DNA from: Larix kaempferi
Lineage: Eukaryota; Streptophyta; Pinopsida; Pinales; Pinaceae
DNA length: 64,000 bases
Reading direction: 5' to 3'
Assembly (NCBI GenBank): GCA_027924585.1
Contig: BSBM01000461.1
Location: forward strand, 5,206,501-5,270,500
The position numbers and the translations under genes were made by a program. The first letter of the stretch is position 1; every line of letters begins with the position of its first letter. The notes under the pieces are model-generated. The model was not told the origin of the DNA and ran no database searches. It saw only the letters and a list, made by a program, of their open reading frames with translations. Below are positions 23,435 to 34,608 of the stretch, in pieces.

Positions 23435-23705
23435 TGTTGGGTTCCAAAATAGACCATTTTTGTCCATATGATCGATCAATACCTTTTTCCCCTATTTTTC
23501 CCTAATTTTTTACAACTCAGACATATATCTTCCCAAGCCAAGCATGGATTTTAACAGGTATAATTTATTATTGCTTTGTTCCACTAATGCTTAATATTAT
23601 CTATGGTTATGAACTTTACCTTTGAATTTCACTAACTTGTGTTGATTTGATAAGATAAGTTCAAAACCTCAAAAGAATCCAGGAGTAGCAGCTTGATGAA
23701 CTCAT
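23435..23705 (+). repeat. G0 3' LTR, left fragment
   Basis: It starts TGTTGGGTTCC after the PPT and is cut at 23706 by the layer-2 array. The remainder should lie beyond 64000. No 5' LTR is in the window, so the start rests on the PPT and the TG terminus. Confidence 0.75.
23701..23705 (+). repeat. Target site duplication of the gypsy array, left copy (CTCAT)
   Basis: CTCAT precedes LTR A. The last three bases of the window after LTR D are CTC, consistent with a right copy cut by the window end. Confidence 0.7.
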
Positions 23706-26700
23706 TGTCACCTACCCAAATTTCTGAACATTATTATTTATTTGCAAAAATATTTTATGTTAAATTTAATTACAATTTTTGTAATTATGATCAGTTTTGA
23801 TCATGGATGAATGTAATTACAGAATATTATTATTTAAATAAAATAATTAGGAGACAAACACTCAAGAGGACTGTTGAATGAGTGTTCACTGACCCACTAG
23901 GAGGAATGGAAGTTGTTGGAAGGTATGGGACACATGGCAGTAGTTACATCACACCACTAACTCTTGGTTATGGGACAACTTCTCCTAAAATAGGGCATTA
24001 TCCCCCAGGTGGAGGGAGTGAGCAGGAAACTCATTTAATGACCCAGTAACATTTGAAAAGGCCTAGGCAGCCTATAAAGGAAAATTTGAATTGGGCAGGC
24101 ATCCCTTAATCAATATTTTTGTAGAATATTTTCCTCTTGTAAATCAGGTGATTTCAAGAGAGATTCGAATAAGGGAGGTTAGTGGTGATTGAAAACCGAG
24201 TTTTTGCTTATTTACTAAGGAGAAACAGAGTTATAGGAGCAAGTCTTTTTGGACTACTACCTAATGAAGATTTAGAAGATTACTGTTACAACAACAAGAA
24301 GTCCTAATTCTTGAAGTTTCTTCCTTCTGGGGGTTCAGCGAATAGGCTCGGGGGTCCTAAGACAACATTTGACTATTTTCAGGAGTTTGGTTGGGTGGAA
24401 CAGTCTTCCTGAATTGTTTGTTTCCCTACAAAGTTTCACACGTTTTTAAAAGATTTCCTAATTTATGCTCAGTAAATAATCCTGTTCTGTTTATCTAGTA
24501 TTATTCTGTTTATTTGTTTTCGAAAATAATCTAATTCTGGAAATGTTTAAGTCTGAATGTTAAATTGAAAAATCAATATCCCCATTTTTCCACATGTTGT
24601 TTGGGAGCATCGTACTCTAGTAGAGATATGAAAATTAAAGTAGATTAGAAGATAGACAAATTGCCATTTAAATTCGATAAATTATTTATGTTTCAGTTTT
24701 TCTTTTCCCAAGTTAAATAATAATAGAAAGATTCTATATAGTATCTATGAATGTATTATAAGTATCGGAGCTTTCTGAGAAATTAAATAATGTATAATTT
24801 CTGTATACATATTAATTTTTTGTATAAAAGAAAAATATAGAAATCATAGGTACGCATGTATAATAACAGAGTAACAATTAAATGATAGTAATCATCCAAA
24901 TAAGATTTCATTATCTGTGTTAATGTTTTTCAAGGTTATTATCTTTTTGTACGATTAAATTGAATTACATGCTGAAATAAAAGCTTTTCATAGTCATTCT
25001 TTAATTTTCAAGTTTCTACAATACACTCATACACACACTATTTTTCTTTTATTTCTTATTTTATCAATTTCATACATTTACAGTTCAAACAGACTATAGA
25101 TTAAATAGAAATATTTTGTTCTTGGTAAGAAATAGTTTTCTATCTCTTATTATCAACATCATGTTAATTATCATCCTAACAAACAGTAGAAACTCTATGA
25201 ACATCACTTTGTTTATACTCACCTATTCTATTGCAAAGCTGTTAGTGTCATTAGTATTTTTTTTAGTTTTCATTTCAAACCCTAGTTAGGTTTGGTCTTT
25301 TATTTTTAACTTTGCTTTATCCAAATACCAATAAAACACGAACGTAGGGTTTAATACTATGCGTTTCCCATGTACATATTATTGTAAATTATTTCGACAT
25401 TTCACTCTATTATTTATCAACATTACCCAACAAGAATTTATGACATCAACTTACAGTATCCAGACAAACAAACCAGATATCTATATGAATATTTTAACAT
25501 ACATTGTATTATCAAAATAAGTATTATCTTACATAGAGATCGAGCCCTCGGCTCTCTTTCCTACTGTCTCAAACGATTACCAAAAACAAGTCGAATGTCA
25601 CAAAACCTTAAACATCACAACATAATAACCTCAAACGAGGACGAAGCTTTCAAGCAATGTTTATATTATAAAAACAAGGTTACACAGGGTTTATCGCAAA
25701 AATTCAATAGGCAGAAGAGCCCAATATTCAAAATCGACGAGTTATATCTCCAGTCGATAAACATCAAAGTTTACAAAATATAGCACCCAAGTATCACTGT
25801 CAAATAAAAGTGTTTCGAACATTTCCCCAACCATCTTCAACGACAGAGACATGGCATAGACGAAGAGCACTACGAGGGTATGGAAGACCCAAAGCTTACC
25901 GGTGTAAGAGTGCATGGTTTTTCCTTTCGTCAGACCCTAACCAGTACCAGGGCGTATTATTCTGCCACAATAGCAAGCAACAAGGAAAGCACACCTACGT
26001 GGAACATGGGTTATCCAACTCTGCAGGGATATGGCGACAACTCATTAATGAAAAATCATTACATGATATCTTTTACAGTTTGAGACACATGCCAATTAAA
26101 TTGACTCAACGGCCTGTCCCATATAGAATTTAATGCCCACTCTGCTTTACCTTTAAACATTGCCACTATGGCACACGGTGGAGCAAGTACAATCCAACGC
26201 TTGGCATATAACCCTTACACATCAACGAGCATGGAGGCATTCACATCTACGTGGATTCCTGGAGTTACAACTTGGCAGGAGTGCAGTACCAATCTTTAAT
26301 TGTAAGATCCTTCCATGATCTTTACCATAGCTCGAGACCAACGACGAATTTATGAGCCAGTGACCTGTCAAACCCCTTTTCAATGTTTGTCAGTACCTTG
26401 ATGTGATAACCATTATTACCTTTTCATTTGTTAACATAACAACTTTAAAAATTCCATACTCGTCATATTAGAACAACGTATATGCAAATGCATGGTTATA
26501 AATCCTAATGTTTGCACTCATTGCTAACGCTCTCATATATTACAATGTTGTATTAAATTGCATACACTTTGTATAGTAGTGTTATGATCCGAATATTGTA
26601 TATATTGCAAACATCACCAAGATATGCTTAACATGACATTAAACCGAAAATAAGTATAGTCAAACTATTGTTTTCATAAGACTTGGGATATGTTGTGTGT

Positions 26701-27334
26701 CATTATAAATAGGATAACAGTTATGTATAGTCCAAAGCTTAAATGCACTATGTTTTTACATTTAGTTATTTTTATATTGATGTTTCCTTTCATCTATTCA
26801 TATTGTTGAATATTCACATAATTGTTATATAGTGTTTAAATAAGAATTTCATTATACCATAAGTTTGAATTGCATAGTGGTAAATAGGAAATTTGATTTA
26901 CAATGACTTAATATAGTTATGCAATCATATATATTGAATATTAGTGGTTGCAAGAGCTTACAAACTCATAACTTTTATGTACATTTTGGTACTATCATTC
27001 TAAATGATGACACAAGACAACTATCACTACAACCAGCTAGAACAATGACGACAACAGTAACAATGTTGTTAATAAGATACTTGTTCGACAGTTAACTTGG
27101 GTTGAGTTTACTCAGTTATAAGATGAACCTTGGAAAGCAAAGGTGTAAGCATGCGAGTCATACATGTATGCTTTTATAGTTGCAACAATCTCTAAACAAG
27201 CTATTTTATTTACGACGTTGATTTGAGCTTTACACGAAAACTGGAATTTATTGCAATCATGAAACTTTTTACCTGTCGTTTGTACATAGAATAGGTCAAA
27301 TGATTTAGCGTTGCAGATAAGTAAGCTTCGGGGT

Positions 27335-27339
27335 CCCTC
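27335..27339 (+). repeat. Target site duplication of solo LTR, left copy (CCCTC)
   Basis: CCCTC is repeated at 29366-29370. LTR B shows the empty site with a single CCCTC. Confidence 0.95.
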
Positions 27340-29365
27340 TGTAATGTCCCTTGTTAGGAATTTTATTAAAATGACAATTTTCCACTTTTTTTCCCTAGTT
27401 CAACCTTTGACTAGTTTTGATCTCTAGGTCCCAAATTTGCCCCAAATGATCCCAAATATTATGAGAAGGTATATGAATGATATTAGAACATAAATATTTG
27501 TTTTAGGGATTCCTTTGGACCTTTAAAATACTTCTGCAAATACTCTTTCAATTCTGGCCAATGTAGGGAACTTTACTAGTAATTTGCCTTTGACTAGTAT
27601 TGGTCTCTAGGTCTCGAATTGACTCCAAATGCCTTCAAATCTTCAAGGAAGGTGTATTAATGATATTAGGACTTGAATATGATGTTCAGGGATGATATAT
27701 GGCCACCAAAATACCTCTGCAAACTCTCTTAAGATTCTGGACCAAGTATGCAATTTTACTAGTAATTTGGGGTTCAAGTCCCCCTGGGTAAGTACTGAAA
27801 ATGGCTTCCCAAATGCCTCCAAAGCCACTAAAATTTCTGAACAGAGGTAGTGAATGTATTAAGGATTTTATTAAATTATCATGTGCACCATTAATTGATT
27901 ATTATATTTGTTCCAACCCTCTCCCATTCAACTGCAAAAATCACCAATTCGACCCTTGGGGAAATGGCACTATTTCTTCTCCCAATGCAATTAAACTGAG
28001 TAAAAATACTTCAAATGCTCAAGTACAGTACATGAAACTTGTAAAATACATCCATGGAAGTCCATTAATCACAAATGCATCAGATAATCATCCATTCATT
28101 AGAAATCATCATCAATACATTGATTCACAACAAGGTAGTGGGGAAATTGCATTGTTCTTCCATTAAAAATGAGATTTGTACATTTCTACTTGGAATTTAA
28201 ACCTAAAAATTTCTGGAGATGAAGAAAAGAGTATTTAATTCATATTAAAAAAGAAATGGGGCATGAAAAACTCTCCCAAAGAGTACAATAACTCACCAAA
28301 AATGCCCTCCCTCAAGGATCAAGAATATGCCACCAAAATTGGAAATGGTTGAGAGAATGTGCTGCAATAGAAGAAACCATGAGCTGTTCTGAAGATTACA
28401 CCTGCAAATAAAGACTCCATTAAAGCTCCAAATGAAAGGTCTGAATGGCCTTTCCAATTACCAACTTGAATGGGAATCTTTCACCCTCGAAATTGGCTAA
28501 GGCAAGAAACTAGTCATCCACTAGCTCTCCCTCTACACAAATGCAATTGCAAATTCTACAAATGATCAAAAGATGGTTTAATTCTTTGTTATTGACATTT
28601 ATAAAGTTATAATTTCGTCCATGGGTCGAATTCCTTCCAAGAGACTCATGCCAACTCAAGTTTGGAAGAGATTCCAAAGAACGCCACTTGTACAACAATT
28701 CCTAGTTTCCCACTTCCAACAAATCACATGTGGAATCATCTTAGCTTCCCTAACACCCTTGAGTGCCCTCATGGAGTCTATTTTTATCCCTGACATGTCA
28801 TATATGTCATATGTCAGCCTTTAGGTCTGATTTGTGTCATAGGTGTCATAGCATCTTCATCATTGTTGTCATAAAGCTAGGGAATCTAGCCCAAGTGTCT
28901 CACTAACTCCAAATTGCCTCTTCCTCTTCCATGGGAGTTAGTCTTACTCTATATTTCGAACTTGGATGATTCATGCCATGAATAATACCTTTTGGACTCC
29001 CCCAAGTATGTTACCATTCACCTTGAATTCGAATTGGTGAGAGAATGATGCCAAGTGCAGTGGGGAAATCTAGCCATATGTGGGTCCCACTTCCTCCATG
29101 CATCTTCATGATCAAATTCCACTTTGTTTTTCACTTGTATATATTTATTTAGATCCTTTATTAAATATTTATGCCACTCCAATTTTCAAACATCATTTAT
29201 TATCCCCATTATTCCAAATCCCAAAGCTTCCACCCCAAACCTGGGAAACTAGTAATTTTCCTCCTTGGCAATTATTTGACCTTTAACATCAATTTTACAA
29301 ACTCTAATGAATATGGCCAATGTGATTAAGCCATTGTGACCCAATTCCAAATTTGGGACATGACA
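27340..29365 (+). mobile_element. S1: solo-LTR-like insertion in LTR A
   Basis: 2,026 bp with ends TGTAATGTCCC and GGGACATGACA, that is TG...CA with an 11-bp imperfect inverted repeat, and a 5-bp TSD. No PBS, PPT or long ORF is visible inside, so a solo LTR of an unrelated family is the best reading. The block CCTTTGACTAGT recurs at 27414 and 27587, marking a degenerate ~173-bp internal duplication. Small ORFs (e.g. 27801-28166) have no recognisable domain. Confidence 0.85.
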
Positions 29366-29740
29366 CCCTCATAGGACTCTCTTGGATAGCAAAGAAGAAA
29401 ACTGTCAGTATCGTCTCAAGGAAAAGTACCATGTCATATTTCTAACCTGGCATTTCATTATTACATCATTCATACATTTCATTGCATTAAAAAGGTGTCG
29501 CATCAAAAGTTGGTCCATCCATGCATTTAACTACTTAATGATAATTTTTATAAATATAACTAAGATGTCGCTGACGTATTAGTGATAACAGAATTATATT
29601 TATGATTTAATACAACTGTTAAGTTAAAATTGTTGAAACTCGCATTATTAAATTCCGCAGTTACAAATTATCAGATATTAAGCTAATTGTTGCTATTTAC
29701 AATTTTTTTTTTTTTTTTTGAAAATATGGGATGTTACATG

Positions 29741-29754
29741 TGGTATCAGAGCAC
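29741..29754 (+). promoter_or_regulatory. G1 primer binding site
   Basis: TGGTATCAGAGCAC, an initiator tRNA-Met type site, two bases after the LTR end. The sequence to the gag ATG (29883) is untranslated leader. Confidence 0.93.
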
Positions 29755-29882
29755 AGATTCAAACTCTAGGCCTGAATGAGGTCCAAAACACGCAGTAGAA
29801 ATTTTTATATACAACAGAAAATTATACTAACTTGAAAATTTTATCATTATGCTATCTTCAGAAATTATTTTCAGTTACAAGT

Positions 29883-32800
29883 ATGGAGAACTCAACTAAA
29901 CATTTAAGTGACATATTTCAGCTTAACAGTCACAGTTCGGGACAACATTATGTAGAGGAAGGTCAAGGGGAAATAAATAACGGTTTGACGGAACTGTTAC
30001 GTGCCTTTCAAGATTTAAAAGCAGAAATAAGCTCTATGAAACTAAATAATGAAAGGATTCTGCAAGCACAAGAACAACTGAATCAAGTGCTATTTGAACA
30101 CAGCCAAACAGAGGAACAAGAGAAAAACAATGAGGATATTTCCAAAGTTGAGGACATGCCTCACACTGATAAAAAATAGAACATCAAAATCAGTGAAGTA
30201 AAAGATAGCTCAACCTCATCTGGACATGCTATTGCAGAATGCAAAAATAAATGTAATTACACCAGTGACAGCAGTGAAGAAGATTCCAAACCAAGAAGGA
30301 AAAATAAAAAAGAATATGAGCATATTTCTAGAGAATTCAAGAAGATAAGACCTCCAAATTTCAATGGAGAAACTACGAAAGGTGAGACAGTTGAAGCTTG
30401 GCTGTCAGGGATGACGAAATACTTCCATATCTACAACTATTCAGATTTCTTAAAAGCAAAAATGGCTATATATAACTTAACCGAAAAAGCGGATATCTGG
30501 AAAGATGTCAAAAGGGTAAATGGTATCAAGGATAAAGATGTAAGCTGGAGTGCTTTCAAACGATATTTCAAAAAGAAGTATCTATCTGAACAGTACTACG
30601 AAGAAAAATCTAAAGAGTTTTACGATTTGAAGTTGGGAGGTATGAACATGAAGGAACTGAACAGTAAGTTTCTGAAGTTACTGAGATATGTACCCTACTT
30701 CATAGAAGAAAAACCAAAAATTCAAAGGTACTTAAGTTGTTTACCTCTCAGCATTAAAGACAGAATTGAGTATGACAGTCCTAAAACATTAGAGGGGGCT
30801 ATGAGGAAGGCGGTTTTCTGTTATGATACAAATTGGAAGAGAGAGGGTATGTCTAATTGGAAAAATCATAAGCCCAACAATTTTGAACAGAAGAAGAAAT
30901 ATTTCAAATTCAGTGGGAATTCCGGATTCCAATGGAAGAATTTTAAGAATCGAAATTCCCAAGGGAATAATTCCAGAAAAAATTCCCAGCAGAATTCTAC
31001 AGCACCTAGAAATGCACCTAATACTTCCAAGACCAGTGAGCCAAAGGCACATATTAAATGTTTTGAATGTCAAGGCCCCCATTACGAATCAGAATGTCCC
31101 TTAAGGAAACAAAAGACAAACAACATCAACTCTATACAGACTGAACCTACTGTTGGAGACGTAGCAAGGAAGATGCCAAGAATTAATGCAACACTTGACA
31201 ACAGGCAAGCCGATCATCAAATCTCCATGGTAGAGATTGAAGGTATGATACATGAGCATCTTGTTACTACTTTAATTGACCCAGAAGCTAGTTTAAGTTA
31301 TATATCAACAGATGTTGTAGAAAGTCTTAAACTGAAAAATGAAAAGTTTAATACATCATGGCTAGTTAGACTAGCAACTGGAAAAAAGAGGAAAGTTTCA
31401 GATTTTATAGAGAACTGTGTTTTATCCATGAACCATTTGCAAACAAAAATCAAGATGAATATTTTACCTTTAGGTTCATATGATATTATAGTTGGGATGG
31501 ACTGGTTGGAAGCCCATCATGTCATCCTAGACTGTTATGGAAAACGTTTTACATGCTTAAATGATGAAGGGAAAATTGTAGAAATAAAAGGCATTCCAAG
31601 GAAGGTAACCCTTAGACAAATTTCAACCATGCAAGCTAAGAGGGCAGTTAGGAAGGGATGCCAAATGTTTGCAGTAAATGTGATAAATGATTAAACTATG
31701 GATAAAGAGAACAAACTGAAATTAGAGGACATACCTGTCCTAAAGGATTTTAAAGATGTATTTCCTGACGAGATTCCAGGATTACCACACAAAATATATT
31801 TAGATTTTACAATAGAGTTAATACCAGGAGCAGTACCAAATTCAAAAGCTCTGTATAGAATGAGTATACTGGAGTTAAACAAATTAAAATCTCAGTTGAA
31901 GGAACTTATTGACAAGAAGTATATTAGACCAAGTGTGTCTCCTTGGGGAGCACCTGTCATCTTCGTTAAGAAGAAAGATGGAACATTAATACTGTGCATA
32001 GATTATTGCTAGCTTAATAAGATGACAATTAAGAATAGATACACGTTTCCCCACATAGATGATCTATTTGATCAGAAGTGTGGAGCAACAGTATTTTCGA
32101 AGATTGATCTAAGATCAGGATATCATCAAGTAAGGGTTAAAGACGAGGATATTTTCAAGACAGCTTTCTAAACTCGATATGGACATTACAAGTTCGTAGT
32201 CATGTCATTTGTCTTGACTAATGCTCTGGTTGTATTTTTGTGTTTGATGAATAGTATTTTGCATAAGTACTTAGACAAGTTTGTTGTTGTGTTTATAGAC
32301 GCTATTTTAGTGTACTCAAAAAGCAAAGAAGAGCATGATGAACATTTACGGATTATCTTACAAATATTAAGAGATCATCAATTGTATGCCAAATTTAGTA
32401 AATGTGACTTTCACAAAGACAAAATTCAGTATCTAGGACACATAATTTTAGCAGAAGGAATCTCGGTTGACCCCGGCAAGATAAGGTCCATTAATGACTG
32501 GCCGGTTCCCAAAGATGTGTCAGATGTAAGATCATTTATGGGAATTACGGGGTATTACAGAAAGTTTATAGAGAATTTCTCAAAAATTTCCAACCCCATA
32601 ACTTCCTTGTAGAAGAAAGGGAAGAAATTTGTTTGGGATCAGAAGTGTGCTGAGAGTTTTAAGAAATTAAAGGAACTATTGATGATAGCACCTATCTTGA
32701 AGATATCTAACCCAACAAGGATTTTCTTGTTTGTACGGATGCATGCAATGATGGGCTCAATGGAGTTTTGACACAAGAAGGGCATGTGATAGCATATCAA

Positions 32801-34590
32801 TCTAGAAAGTTGAAAGTAAATGAAAAGAATTACTCTACTTATGATTTAGAGTTATTAGCAGTTATTCATGCCTTAAAAATGTGGCGTCATCACCTTCTTG
32901 GCAAAAAGTTTACATTATTAACAGATAACATCGGTCTGAAATATTTATTGGATCAGACAAACCTTAACACTAGACAAGCTAGATGGTTGGCATTCTTAAG
33001 TGAGTATGATTTCGAAATTCAGCATATCAAAGGAAAGGAGAATAAAGTTGCGGATGCCTTGAATCACAAGGCAAAACTAAATTTCATTTCAGCAATTAGT
33101 AATTATTCAACCGATTTGGAAAATCAGATTCTGGAAAAAGGTGAAACTGATGAAGAATATAGAAAAATGAAGGAAAAGGCATCCAATAACAGTTCTGAAA
33201 ATTGTATGGCATATTACAGAATTAAAGAAAATGGACTATTACTGTATAAAAACAGATTGTATGTGCCAGATATACCAAAAATAAAATTTCTGATATTAAA
33301 TGAGATGCATAAAAGTCATTATTCTGGTCATCCAGGATATCAAAAGACCATCACTATGCTGAGAAAAGAATACTATTGGCCCAGAATCAAAGATGAAGTA
33401 GCATAATACATCGCAAAATGCTTGGACTGTCAAAAGGTGAAGGTTGAACACCAACATCCTGCTGGATTGTTGCAACCATTACCAATACCAAGCTGGAAGT
33501 GAAAAGTGATCAATATAGATTTCATTACTGGATTGCCTAAAAATCAGAAACAACATGATTCCATCATGGTGGTGGTGGACAAACTCAGCAAGGAAGTACA
33601 TTTAATACTAGTGACGACCACACATAAAGCACCAGACATTGTAGAGATTTTTATGAAACAGATCTTTAGACTGCATGGAATACCAATGGTAATAATTTCA
33701 GATCGTGACTCGAAGTTTACACAAAAGTTCTGGAGATCATTGTTTAAGGGATTAAATACAACTCTAAATTTCAGTACAAAATTTCATCAACAGACGGATG
33801 GACAGACAGAAAGGGTAAATCAATAGTTAGAAGATTTATTAAGAATGTATGTTAAGGATCAGCCTAGTAAGTGGGAAGATTATCTGCACTTAGTAGAATT
33901 TGCTTATAATAATCATTATCATGCTTCAGCCAGACTTAGTCCTTTTGAAATTCTTTATGGTAGAAAATGTAATACACTTGTTTCGTGGAATGATCCAGTC
34001 AATAGAGTTGTTTTAGGACCTGAATTATTGCAAGAATTAGAACTAATTGTGAAACAGGTGCAAGGACATTTAAAAGCTGCCCAAGATAGGCATAAAAGTC
34101 AAGCAGATTCAAAAAGAACTCATAAAGAGTTCCAGGTGGATGAACATGTGTTTCTCAAGTTAAGACCGAAAAATAGTTCACAGAAATTGGGGAGCTGTGC
34201 CAAGTTGACACACAGGTATTGTGGTCCTTTTGAAATATTGTCTAAGATTGGAGAAGTCACATACCAACTAGCTTTACCACCTAACCTGAAAATACATAAT
34301 GTTTTTCATATATCGTTTTTAAGAAATATGTGCACGATACTACCCATGTTGTAAACTTGAATGATGTACAGGTGGGACAAGACGGAGATTTTCTGGTGGA
34401 ACCGGATTGTATCTTTGAAAGGAGGGAAACTATTCTCCAGAATCGCAATATTGGGCAAGTGAAGGTCCAATGGAAGCACCTAGCCCAGAATAGGCAACCT
34501 GGGAGTTGGAGAGTAGTATGCGGGCATTATACCCAACTCTATTTCAAGAACACTCAAGGAGTGACTAGCCAACATCGAGGACGATGTTGA
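29883..34590 (+). pseudogene. G1 gag-pol polyprotein
   Basis: ATG at 29883 (MENSTKHLSD). Domains in order: gag; zinc knuckle CFECQGPHYESEC near 31061-31100 (C-x2-C-x3-H-x4-C); PR near 31230-31330, where the usual IDPGAS reads IDPEAS; RT from 31700; RNase H near 32770-33070; IN from about 33300; GPY/F motif near 34220; chromodomain-like end near 34400. Stops: 30177, 31692, 32010, 32169, 32610, 33404, near 33500, 33824. One-base losses near 32715, 34325 and 34480 shift the frame. The RT motif FIDD reads FIDA (GCT at 32301-32303), so a catalytic aspartate is lost. At 31653 this copy has CAA where G2 and G3 have TAA. Confidence 0.92.
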
Positions 34591-34608
34591 GACTTAAGGG
34601 AGGGTGTA

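Larger units (their letters stand above)
1..23705 (+). mobile_element. G0: partial Ty3/gypsy element, Athila-like, hosting C1 and C2
   Basis: The left window edge falls inside gag, so the 5' LTR is not seen. The order gag, PR, RT, RNase H, IN is that of Ty3/gypsy. The RT motif FMDDF and the long extra ORF after pol point to the Athila/Tat side of the family. A PPT at about 23425-23434 is followed by the 3' LTR, which starts TGTTGG at 23435 and is broken at 23706 by the layer-2 array. After subtracting C1 and C2 with one TSD each, about 9.6 kb of G0 internal sequence remains in the window. Many in-frame stops and frame changes show that it is old and inactive. The family assignment is from motif memory, not a tree. 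Confidence 0.9.
23706..29738 (+). repeat. LTR A (5' LTR of G1), with nested insertion
   Basis: TGTCACCTACC...TGTTACA, 6,033 bp, or about 4,002 bp after removal of the solo LTR and one TSD. TATA-like TATAAAG lies 367 bp from the start (24073-24079), and a second, TATAAATAGG, lies at 26704. Short open frames (e.g. 25810-26133, 107 codons) exist but are frameshifted in LTRs B and C. LTR A lacks a 10-bp insertion near 24680 that B, C and D share. A run of 18 T lies just before its 3' end. Confidence 0.93.
29739..34608 (+). mobile_element. G1: internal region of array unit 1
   Basis: Bounded by LTR A and LTR B, 4,870 bp. The PPT AAGGGAGGG lies at 34596-34604, four bases before LTR B. It contains one gag-pol gene, the most damaged of the three (stops plus frameshifts). 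Confidence 0.93.

Noticed and set aside
27340-29365. S1 as a MITE or DNA transposon because of inverted ends
   Set aside because: TG...CA ends, a 5-bp TSD and 2-kb length fit a solo LTR better, and no transposase is seen.
29701-29720. The T-run before the end of LTR A as a poly(A)/LINE signature
   Set aside because: It lies inside the LTR at a place where B, C and D also have A/T-rich sequence, so it is a local homopolymer expansion.
34605-34608. LTR start four bases earlier, at TGTATGTCACC
   Set aside because: This would bring the LTR next to the PPT, but LTR A starts at TGTCACC after CTCAT and LTR D is followed by CTC, which supports the TGTCACC start.
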